Shown: in pieces, positions 1 through 9,301 of the stretch | Layout: the number at the start of each line of letters is the position of its first letter | Numbering within the stretch: the stretch's first letter is position 1 | From: Rhabditoides inermis | Taxonomy: Eukaryota > Nematoda > Chromadorea > Rhabditida > Rhabditidae | Direction of reading: 5' to 3' | Assembly (NCBI GenBank): GCA_963966185.1 | Contig: CAWZYM010000089.1 | Coordinates: forward strand, 62,001 to 126,000 | Length of the DNA stretch: 64,000 nt | Program-made: the position numbers and the translations under genes | Notes under the pieces: generated by a model | Database searches by the model: none | Told to the model about the DNA's origin: nothing | What the model saw: the letters and a program-made list of their open reading frames with translations, nothing else

Positions 1-664
1 TCCGATAACTGACCTAAACCTTAATCGACTGTCCGGACACATCACTGGACCTTAACCAAGTGTCCGTACACTTTACTGAATTCCAATGAAGTGTACGGAC
101 ATTTCACTAAACTTTATTTAAGTGTCCGGAAGAAGTGTCCGATAGCTCACCTGATCCTTAATCAAGTGTCCGGACAGTTCACTGAACCTCAATCAAGTGT
201 CCGACTGAAGTGTCCGATAGCTAACTTGATCCTTAATCGACTGTCCGGACACATCACTGGACCCTAACCAAGTGTCCGTACACTTTACTGAATTCCAATG
301 AAGTGTACGGACATTTCACTAAACTTTATTTAAGTGTCCGGAAGAAGTGTCCGATAGCTCACCTGATCCTTAATCGAGTGTCCGGACACCTCACTGAACC
401 TCAATCAAGTGTCCGACTGAAGTGTCCGATAGCTAACCTGATCCTTAATCAAGTGTCCGGACACTTCACTGAACCTCAATCAAGTGTCCAAATGGTGTGT
501 CCGATAACTCACCTGAACCTTAATCGACTGTCCGGACACATCACTGGACCTTAATCAAGTGTCCGGACACTTTACTGAACTCCAATAAAGTGTACGGACA
601 CTTCACTAAACCTCATTAAAGTGTCCAGAAGAAGTGCCCGATAGCTCAACTGATCCTCGATCGA
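1..664 (+). repeat. Partial 1210-bp type HOR at left edge
   Basis: This stretch matches 18249-18912 base for base over the parts I compared (constant offset 18248) and so is a displaced piece of the 1210-bp HOR. It contains the subunit GTGTACGGACATTTC followed by an ACTTTATTTAA tail (from 302), which marks that HOR class. Around 665 it passes into sequence that is also shared with the SINE-bearing block; the two classes overlap in sequence here, so the border is approximate. No gene is seen. Confidence 0.8.
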
Positions 665-3131
665 GTGTCCGGACACTTCACTGAACCTCAATCAAGTGTC
701 CAAATGGTGTGTCCGATAACTCACCTGAACCTTAATCGACTGTCCGGACACATCACTGGACCTTAATCAAGTGTCCGGACACTTTACTGAACTCCAATAA
801 AGTGTACGGACACTTCACTAAACCTCATTAAAGTGTCCAGAAGAAGTGCCCGATAGCTCCACTGATCCTCGATCGAGTGTCCGGACACTTCACTGAACCT
901 CAATCAAAAGTCCGAATGATGTGTTAGAAAACTCACCTGAACCTTAATCGACTGTCCGGACACATCACTGGACCTTAACCAAGTGTCCGTACACTTTACT
1001 GAATTCCAATGAAGTGTACGGACACTTCACTAAACCTCATTAAAGTGTCCGTAAGAAGTGTCCGATAGCTAACCTGATTCTTAATCAAGTGTCCGGACAC
1101 TTCACTGAACCTCAATCAAAAGTCCGAATGATGTGTCCGAAAACTCACCTGAACCTTAATCGACTGTCCGGACACATCACTGGACCTTAATCAAGTGTCC
1201 GGACACTTAACTGAACTCCAATAAAGTGTACGGACACTTCACCAAACCTCATTAAAGTGCCCGTAAAACGTGTCCGGTAGCTAACCTGATCCTTAATGTC
1301 CGGACACTTCACTGAACTTCAATCAAGTGTCCGGACACTTCACTGAACCTCAATCAAGTGTCCAAATGGTGTGTCCGATAACTCACCTGAACCTTAATCG
1401 ACTGTCCGGACACATCACTGGACCTTAATCAAGTGTCCGGACACTTTACTGAACTCCAATAAAGTGTACGGACACTTCACCAAATCTCATTAAAGTGCCC
1501 GTAAATGTGTCCGGTAGCTAACCTGATCCTTAATGTCCGGACACTTCACTGAACTTCAATCAAGTGTCCGGACACTTCACTGAACCTCAATCAAGTGTCC
1601 AAATGATGTGTCCGATAACTCACCTGAACCTTAATCCACTGTCCGGACACATCACTGTACCTTAATCAAGTGTCCGGACACTTTACTGAACTCCAATAAA
1701 GTGTACGGACACTTCACTGAACCTCAATCAAGTGTCCGACTGAAGTGTCCGATAGCTAACCTGATCCTTAATCAAGTGTCCGGACACTTCACTGAACCTC
1801 AATCAAGTGTCCAAATGGTGTGTCCGATAACTCACCTGAACCTTAATCGACTGTCCGGACACATCACTGGACCTTATTCAAGTGTCCGGACACTTAACTG
1901 AACTCCAATAAAGTGTACGGACACTTCACCAAACCTCATTAAAGTGCCCGTAAAATGTGTCCGATAGCTAACCTGATACTTAATGTCCGAACACTTCACT
2001 GAACTTCAATCAAGTGTCCGGACACTTCACTGAACCTCAATCAAGTGTCCAAATGATGTGTCCGATAACTCACCAGAACCTTAATCCACTGTCCGGACAC
2101 ATCACTGGACCTTAATCAAGTGTACAGATACTTCACTGAACCCCAATGAAGTGTACGGACACTTCACCAAACCTCATTAAAGTGCCCGGAAGAAGTGTCC
2201 GATACCTCACCTGATCCTTAATCAAGTGTCCGGACAGTTCACTGAACCCCAATAAAGTGTCCGAATGATGTGTCCGATAACTGACCTGAACCTTAATCGG
2301 CTGTCCGGACACATCACTGGACCTTAACCAAGTGTCCAAATGATGTGTCCGATAACTCACCTGAACCTTAATCCACTGTCCGGACACATCACTGTACCTT
2401 AATCAAGTGTCCGGACACTTTACTGAACTCCAATAAAGTGTACGGACACTTCACTGAACCTCAATCAAGTGTCCGACTGAAGTGTCCGATAGCTAACCTG
2501 ATCCTTAATCAAGTGTCCGGACACTTCACTGAACCTCAATCAAGTGTCCAAATGGTGTGTCCGATAACTCACCTGAACCTTAATCGACTGTCCGGACACA
2601 TCACTGGACCTTAATCAAGTGTCCGGACACTTAACTGAACTCCAATAAAGTGTACGGACACTTCACCAAACCTCATTAAAGTGCCCGTAAAATGTGTCCG
2701 ATAGCTAACCTGATACTTAATGTCCGAACACTTCACTGAACTTCAATCAAGTGTCCGGACACTTCACTGAATTCTAATGAAGTGTACGGACACTTCACTG
2801 AACCTCATTAAAGTGTCCAGAAGAAGTGCCCGATAGCTAACTTGATTCTTAATCAAGTGTCCGGACACTTCACTGAACCTCAATCAAGTGTCCGAATGAT
2901 GTGTCCAAAAACTCACCTGAACCTTAATCGACTGTCCGTACACATCACTGGACCATAATCAAGTGTACAGATACTTCACTGAACCCCAATGAAGTGTACG
3001 GACACTTCACCAAATCTCATTAAAGTGCCCGGAAGAAGTGTCCGATAGCTAACTTGATTTTCAATCAAGTGTCCGGACACTTCACTGAACCTCAATCAAG
3101 TGTCCGAATGATGTGTCCGAAAACTCACCTG

Positions 3132-3164
3132 AACCTTAATCAAACCTTAATCAAACCTCAATCA
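3132..3164 (+). repeat. 11-bp microrepeat x3 inside satellite
   Basis: Three tandem 11-mers (AACCTTAATCA twice, then AACCTCAATCA) replace the normal single junction between subunits. The unit is the tail of one 31-mer, so this is a small slippage or unequal-exchange event. The same variant is present at 26815-26847, 36641-36673 and 38909-38941, always about 220 bp upstream of a SINE copy, so it marks the SINE-bearing lineage of the array. Confidence 0.9.
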
Positions 3165-3380
3165 AAAGTCCGAATGATGTGTCCGAAAACTCACCTGAAC
3201 CTTAATCGACCGTCTGGATACATCACTGGACCTTAATCAAGTGTCCGGACACTTAACTGAACTCCAATAAAGTGTACGGACACTTCACTAAACCTCATTA
3301 AAGTGTCCAGAAGAAGTGCCCGATAGCTCAACTGATCCTCGATCGAGTGTCAGGACACTTCACTGAACCTCAATCAAGTG

Positions 3381-3671
3381 CCGGGGGCGCGGCTCAGTGG
3401 ATAGAGCGTTCGTCTCTCAATCTCACGGTCGCTGGTTCGATCCCCCTCGGAGTCAACCATTCTTGCGAAATTCACCAAGCCCCTGTGGTGTGGCAATCCA
3501 CTCTCATGGTAGCCAGAAGGCGTCACAGCACCATCTACGGACTCAAGAACGGAATTCAAGACGTCCGACGCCAACCAACCCAACTACCTCTGCTGACGTC
3601 GTCGTAATCCAAGAACCCTATCTTGTTCTCGACTAGGAGGACCCCGGATTCAACCGGCTAAACAAAAAAAA
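3381..3671 (+). mobile_element. tRNA-derived SINE, copy 1
   Basis: A 291-bp unique-sequence insert in the satellite. The 5' part is tRNA-like: an A-box-like GGCTCAGTGG at 3391-3400 and a good B box, GGTTCGATCC, at 3434-3443, followed by a C-rich stretch. The tRNA cloverleaf is degenerate, with the anticodon and T stems pairing poorly. About 230 bp of unrelated body follows, ending in an A-rich tail (A run 3664-3671). AAGTG at 3376-3380 is repeated right after the insert at 3670-3674, giving a short possible target-site duplication. Removing the insert and one AAGTG leaves a normal satellite junction. This is a non-autonomous retroelement that depends on an unlinked LINE; I do not recognise the family or its tail domain. 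Three more identical copies lie at 27064, 36890 and 39158. Confidence 0.85.
3391..3443 (+). promoter_or_regulatory. Pol III internal promoter (A and B boxes) of the SINE
   Basis: GGCTCAGTGG (3391-3400) fits the core of the tRNA A box, and GGTTCGATCC (3434-3443) matches the B-box consensus GGTTCGANNCC. Their spacing is what TFIIIC needs in a tRNA-type promoter. The same pair is present in the other copies; the B boxes are at 27117-27126, 36943-36952 and 39211-39220. Whether it is active inside satellite chromatin is unknown. Confidence 0.75.
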
Positions 3672-4432
3672 GTGTCCGAATGATGTGTCCAAAAACTCAC
3701 CTGAACCTTAATCGACTGTCCGTACACATCACTGTACCTTAATCAAGTGTCCGGACACTTTACTGAACTCCAATAAAGTGTACGGACACTTCACCAAACA
3801 ATATTAAAGTTCCCGTAAAAAGTGTCCGATAGCTAACCTGATCCTTAATCAAGTGTCCGGACACTTCACTGAACCTCAATCAAAAGTCCGAATGATGTGT
3901 CCGAAAACTCACCTGAACCTTAATCGACTGTCCGGACACATCACTGGACCTTAACCAAGTGTCCGGACACTTTACTGAATTCCAATGAAGTGTACGGACA
4001 CTTCACTGAACCTCATTAAAGTGTCCAGAAGAAGTGCCCGATAGCTAACTTGATTCTTAATCAAGTGTCCGGACACTTCACTGATCCTCAATCAAGTGTC
4101 CGAATGATGTGTCCAAAAACTCACCTGAACCTTAATCGACTGTCCGTACACATCACTGGACCTTAATCAAGTGTACAGATACTTCACTGAACCCCAATGA
4201 AGTGTACGGACACTTCACCAAATCTCATTAAAGTGCCCGGAAGAAGTGTCCGATAGCTAACTTGATTTTCAATCAAGTGTCCGGACACTTCACTGAACCT
4301 CAATCAAGTGTCCGAATGATGTGTCCGAAAACTCACCTGAACCTTAATCGACTGTCCGGACACATCACTGGACCTTAATCAAGTGTACAGATACTTCACT
4401 GAACCCCAATGAAGTGTACGGACACTTCACCA

Positions 4433-7400
4433 AACTTCATTAAAGTGCCCGTAAAAAGTGTCCGATAGCTAACCTTATCCTTAATGTCCGGACACTTCAC
4501 TGAACCTCAATCATGTGTCCGGACACTTCACTGAACCTCAATCAAGTGTCCAAATGATGTGTCCGATAACTGACCTGAACCTTAATCGACTGTCCGGACA
4601 CATCACTGGACCTTAATCAAGTGTCCGAACACTTTACTGAACTCCAATAAAGTGTACGGACACTTCACCAAACATTACTAAAGTTCCCGTAAAAAGTATC
4701 CGATAGCTAACCTGATCCTTAATCAAGTGTCCGGACACTTCACTGAACCTCAATCAAGTGTCCAAATGGTGTGTCCGATAACTCACCTGAACCTTAATCG
4801 ACTGTCCGGACACATCACTGGACCTTAATCAAGTGTCCGGACACTTTACTGAACTCCAATAAAGTGTACGGACACTTCACTAAACCTCATTAAAGTGTCC
4901 AGAAGAAGTGCCCGATAGCTCCACTGATCCTCGATCGAGTGTCCGGACACTTCACTGAACCTCAATCAAGTGTCCGAATGATGTGTCCAAAAACTCACCT
5001 GAACCTTAATCGACTGTCCGTACACATCACTGGACCTTAATCAAGTGTCCGGACACTTTACTGAACCCCAATGAAGTGTACGGACACTTCACCAAACCTC
5101 ATTAAAGTGCCCGGAAGAAGTGTCCGATACCTCACCTGATCCTTAATCAAGTGTCCGGACAGTTCACTGAACCTCAATAAAGTGTCCGAATGATGTGTCC
5201 GATAACTGACCTGAACCTTAATCGACTGTCCGGACACATCACTGGACCTTAACCAAGTGTCCGGACACTTTACTGAATTCCAATGAAGTGTACGGACACT
5301 TCACTGAACCTCATTAAAGTGTCCAGAAGAAGTGCCCGATAGCTAACTTGATTCTTAATCAAGTGTCCGGACACTTCACTGAACCTCAATCAAGTGTCCG
5401 AATGATGTGTCCAAAAACTCACCTGAACCTTAATCGACTGTCCGTACACATCACTGGACCTTAATCAAGTGTACAGATACTTCACTGAACCCCAATGAAG
5501 TGTACGGACACTTCACCAAATCTCATTAAAGTGCCCGGAAGAAGTGTCCGATAGCTAACTTGATTTTCAATCAAGTGTCAGGACACTTCACTGAACCTCA
5601 ATCAAGTGTCCGAATGATGTGTCCGAAAACTCACCTGAACCTTAATCGACTGTCCGGACACATCACTGGACCTTAACCAAGTGTCCGTACACTTTACTGA
5701 ATTCCAATGAAGTGTACGGACACTTCACTAAACCTCATTAAAGTGTCCGTAAGAAGTGTCCGATAGCTAACCTGATTCTTAATCAAGTGTCCGGACACTT
5801 CACTGAACCTCAATCAAAAGTCCGAATGATGTGTCCGAAAACTCACCTGAACCTTAATCGACTGTCCGGACACATCACTGGACCTTAATCAAGTGTCCGG
5901 ACACTTAACTGAACTCCAATAAAGTGTACGGACACTTCACCAAACCTCATTAAAGTGCCCGTAAAACGTGTCCGGTAGCTAACCTGATCCTTAATGTCCG
6001 GACACTTCACTGAACTTCAATCAAGTGTCCGGACACTTCACTGAACCTCAATCAAGTGTCCAAATGGTGTGTCCGATAACTCACCTGAACCTTAATCGAC
6101 TGTCCGGACACATCACTGGACCTTAATCAAGTGTCCGGACACTTTACTGAACTCCAATAAAGTGTACGGACACTTCACTAAACCTCATTAAAGTGTCCAG
6201 AAGAAGTGCCCGATAGCTCCACTGATCCTCGATCGAGTGTCCGGACACTTCACTGAACCTCAATCAAGTGTCCGAATGATGTGTCCAAAAACTCACCTGA
6301 ACCTTAATCGACTGTCCGTACACATCACTGGACCTTAATCAAGTGTCCGGACACTTTACTGAACCCCAATGAAGTGTACGGACACTTCACCAAACCTCAT
6401 TAAAGTGCCCGGAAGAAGTGTCCGATACCTCACCTGATCCTTAATCAAGTGTCCGGACAGTTCACTGAACCTCAATAAAGTGTCCGAATGATGTGTCCGA
6501 TAACTGACCTGAACCTTAATCGACTGTCCGGACACATCACTGGACCTTAACCAAGTGTCCGGACACTTTACTGAATTCCAATGAAGTGTACGGACACTTC
6601 ACTGAACCTCATTAAAGTGTCCAGAAGAAGTGCCCGATAGCTAACTTGATTCTTAATCAAGTGTCCGGACACTTCACTGAACCTCAATCAAGTGTCCGAA
6701 TGATGTGTCCAAAAACTCACCTGAACCTTAATCGACTGTCCGTACACATCACTGGACCTTAATCAAGTGTACAGATACTTCACTGAACCCCAATGAAGTG
6801 TACGGACACTTCACCAAATCTCATTAAAGTGCCCGGAAGAAGTGTCCGATAGCTAACTTGATTTTCAATCAAGTGTCCGGACACTTCACTGAACCTCAAT
6901 CAAGTGTCCGAATGATGTGTCCGAAAACTCACCTGAACCTTAATCGACTGTCCGGACACATCACTGGACCTTAATCAAGTGTACAGATACTTCACTGAAC
7001 CCCAATGAAGTGTACGGACACTTCACCAAACTTCATTAAAGTGCCCGTAAAAAGTGTCCGATAGCTAACCTGATCCTTAATGTCCGGACACTTCACTGAA
7101 CCCCAATGAAGTGTACGGACACTTCACCAAATCTCATTAAAGTGCCCGGAAGAAGTGTCCGATAGCTAACTTGATTCTTAATCAAGTGTCCGGACACTTC
7201 ACTGAACCTCAATCAAGTGTCCAAATGATGTGTCCAAAAACTCACCTGAACCTTAATCGACTGTCCGTACACATCACTGGACCTTAATCAAGTGTACAGA
7301 TACTTCACTGAACCCCAATAAAGTGTACGGACACTTCACCAAACCTCATTAAAGTGCCCGTAAAATGTGTCCGATAGCTAACCTGATCCTTAATGTCCGG

Positions 7401-7600
7401 ACACTTCACTGAACTTCAATCAAGTGTCCGGACACATCACTGGACCTTAATCAAGTGTCCGAACACTTTACTGAATTCCAATGAAGTGTACGGACACTTC
7501 ACTAAACCTCATTAAAGTGTCCAGAAGAAGTGCCCGATAGCTCAACTGATCCTCGATCGAGTGTCCGGACACTTCACTGAACCTCAATCAAAAGTCCGAA
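4433..7600 (+). repeat. Mixed HOR region with 1298-bp tandem repeat
   Basis: Satellite only. Within it, about 4740-5675 is repeated as about 6038-6973 (offset 1298 bp), shown for instance by the variant GATAGCTCCACTG at 4914 and 6212. The repeats separate at the right where one copy reads CCTTAACCAAGTGTCCGTAC and the other CCTTAATCAAGTGTACAG. Much of 5097-7165 recurs at 28118-30186 (offset 23021), so the second large block has lost the equivalent of about 4435-5097. No gene is seen. Confidence 0.75.
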
Positions 7601-8121
7601 TGATGTGTACGAAAACTCACCTGAACCTTAATCGACTGTCCGGACACATCACTGGACCTTAACCAAGTGACCGTACACTTCACTGAACCCCAATGAAGTG
7701 TACGGACACTTCACCAAACCTCATTAAAGTGCCCGGAAGAAGTGTCCGATACCTCACCTGATCCTTAATCAAGTGTCCGGACAGTTCACTGAACCTCAAT
7801 CAAGTGTCCGAATGATGTGTCCGATAACTGACCTAAACCTTAATCGACTGTCCGGACACATCGCTGGACCTTAACCAAGTCTCCGTACACTTTACTGAAT
7901 TCCAATGAAGTGTACGGACATTTCACTAAACTTTATTTAAGTGTCCGGAAGAAGTGTCCGATAGCTCACCTGATCCTAAATCAAGTGTCCGGACAGTTCA
8001 CTGAACCTCAATCAAGTGTCCGACTGAAGTGTCCGATAGCTAACCTGATCCTTAATCGACTGTCCGGACACATCACTGGACCCTAACCAAGTGTCCGTAC
8101 ACTTTACTGAACTCCAATAAA
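7601..8121 (+). repeat. 1210-type HOR fragment
   Basis: Satellite matching about 10787-11307 with an offset of 3186 bp in the compared part (for example CACTGAACCC at 7681 and 10867). It includes the private variants CACATCGCTGG and CAAGTCTCCG, shared by both copies. No gene or insert is present. Confidence 0.7.
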
Positions 8122-8912
8122 GTGTACGGACACTTCACTAAACCTCATTAAAGTGTCCAGAAGAAGTGCCCGATAGCTCAACTGATCCTCGATCGAGTGT
8201 TCGGACACCTCACTGAACCTCAATCAAGTGTCCGACTGAAGTGTCCGATAGCTAACCTGATCCTTAATCAAGTGTCCGGACACTTCACTGAACCTCAATC
8301 AAGTGTCCAAATGGTGTGTCCGATAACTCACCTGAACCTTAATCGACTGTCCGGACACATCACTGGACCTTAATCAAGTGTCCGGACACTTTACTGAACT
8401 CCAATAAAGTGTACGGACACTTCACTAAACCTCATTAAAGTGTCCAGAAGAAGTGCCCGATAGCTCAACTGATCCTCGATCGAGTGTTCGGACACCTCAC
8501 TGAACCTCAATCAAGTGTCCGACTGAAGTGTCCGATAGCTAACCTGATCCTTAATCAAGTGTCCGGACACTTCACTGAACCTCAATCAAGTGTCCAAATG
8601 GTGTGTCCGATAACTCACCTGAACCTTAATCGACTGTCCGGACACATCACTGGACCTTAATCAAGTGTCCGGACACTTTACTGAACTCCAATAAAGTGTA
8701 CGGACACTTCACTAAACCTCATTAAAGTGTCCAGAAGAAGTGCCCGATAGCTCAACTGATCCTCGATCGAGTGTTCGGACACCTCACTGAACCTCAATCA
8801 AGTGTCCGACTGAAGTGTCCGATAGCTAACCTGATCCTTAATCAAGTGTCCGGACACTTCACTGAACCACAATCAAGTGTCCAAATGGTGTGTCCGATAA
8901 CTCACCTGAACC
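8122..8912 (+). repeat. Local run of three 287-bp monomers
   Basis: The 287-bp monomer starts at 8122, 8409 and 8696, each beginning GTGTACGG and passing through the marker GTGTTCGGACACCTC. The third is interrupted by the TTAA transposon after 8912. The paralogous block near 11.3-11.8 kb has one fewer such monomer, because the offset between the blocks changes from 3186 to 2899 here (difference 287). This shows whole-monomer gain or loss. Confidence 0.85.
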
Positions 8913-8916
8913 TTAA

Positions 8917-8927
8917 AGTGACAATTT
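8917..8927 (+). repeat. Left terminal inverted repeat of the TTAA element
   Basis: AGTGACAATTT, the exact reverse complement of the right end at 9291-9301, immediately inside the TTAA duplication. This is the expected site of transposase binding and cleavage. Confidence 0.9.
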
Positions 8928-9170
8928 TATTGATCCGCAATCGGAAAAATTTTGAATTTTGAATTGGCGCGCTTTACAAATTCTGGCTATAACTATGGAA
9001 CTCGAGATGCGTATCACATAGGGATATGTTTATCGGCTTCTACGACTTCAGTTTATGCTATGAACTGACTTTCATATCAAAAATTTATTTCAAAATTCCC
9101 GTCATTCAAAACGTTTTACACACTCATCTGTGATGTAACCTCACTTTTTACCCATAAAGCATTCAAAATC

Positions 9171-9197
9171 AACTATTTTTTGGGGCAAAAAATAGTT
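9171..9197. repeat. Perfect 12-bp hairpin within the TTAA element
   Basis: AACTATTTTTTG (9171-9182), loop GGG (9183-9185), then CAAAAAATAGTT (9186-9197), a perfect inverted repeat. It could fold in single-stranded DNA or in RNA read from either strand. It is near the middle-right of the 385-bp element, not at its ends. Confidence 0.85.
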
Positions 9198-9290
9198 TAA
9201 AACCATGAAAAAAGTTCTAGTTTTCAGGTTTAGTAGATGTTATTTCATGTTTCCATTAACTTTTCATCAGTATAATATCATTTTTAAGTG

Positions 9291-9301
9291 AAATTGTCAC
9301 T
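9291..9301 (-). repeat. Right terminal inverted repeat of the TTAA element
   Basis: AAATTGTCACT, the exact reverse complement of 8917-8927, followed directly by TTAA at 9302-9305. A short extra inverted pair, AAGTGA (9286-9291) and TCACTT (9297-9302), overlaps it and is not present at the left end. Confidence 0.9.

Larger units (their letters stand above)
665..4432 (+). repeat. SINE-bearing HOR block, copy 1
   Basis: About 3.77 kb that recurs at 24348-28115 with a constant offset of 23683. It includes the SINE at 3381-3671 and diagnostic satellite variants: a tandem triplet of the 11-mer AACCTTAATCA at 3132-3164 (third copy AACCTCAATCA), and a dyad subunit changed to GTCTGGATACATC near 3209. 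The left limit is where 24345 and 662 stop matching (the paralogue has CAATCAAGTG where this copy has CGATCGAGTG). The right limit is at CAAACTTCAT here against CAAACCTCAT at 28115. I noticed no differences inside the block, which implies recent duplication or conversion. Confidence 0.85.
8917..9301. mobile_element. MITE-like DNA transposon with TTAA target duplication
   Basis: A 385-bp AT-rich insert with no relation to the satellite. It starts AGTGACAATTT (8917-8927) and ends AAATTGTCACT (9291-9301), perfect 11-bp terminal inverted repeats, and is flanked by TTAA on both sides (8913-8916 and 9302-9305). The uninterrupted paralogue with a single TTAA is at 11812-11815, and another is at 14354-14357; the alignment offset drops by exactly 389 (385+4) across the insert. 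No open reading frame is large enough for a transposase, so it is non-autonomous. TTAA duplication is known for piggyBac, Kolobok and Sola3. The AG start rather than CC argues mildly against piggyBac and for a Kolobok-like source, but this is inference. Confidence 0.9.

Noticed and set aside
303..554. 83-codon open frame, repeated about 25 times across the window
   Set aside because: It lies wholly inside satellite, is a by-product of the 75-bp (25-codon) subunit pair, has no upstream gene signals, and is no more conserved than the surrounding repeat.
2133..2387. 84-codon open frame on the minus strand (also at 25816 and 35642)
   Set aside because: It is the reverse reading of the same satellite subunits; its copies follow block duplication only.
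3381..3453. Functional tRNA gene
   Set aside because: A and B boxes are present, but the anticodon and T stems pair poorly and the sequence continues into a SINE body with an A tail.
3347..3636. Open frames of 86, 79 and 69 codons across the SINE
   Set aside because: They run from satellite into the tRNA-like SINE head (the QWIER motif is the translated A-box region). Overlapping frames on both strands and identical copies at 27030, 36856 and 39124 reflect recent duplication.
8771..8962. 63-codon open frame
   Set aside because: It begins in satellite and ends by chance within the TTAA element; it is a hybrid across an insertion boundary.
8917..9301. Cellular gene fragment or exon
   Set aside because: Ends, TTAA duplication and empty paralogues identify it as a DNA transposon; there is no long open frame.
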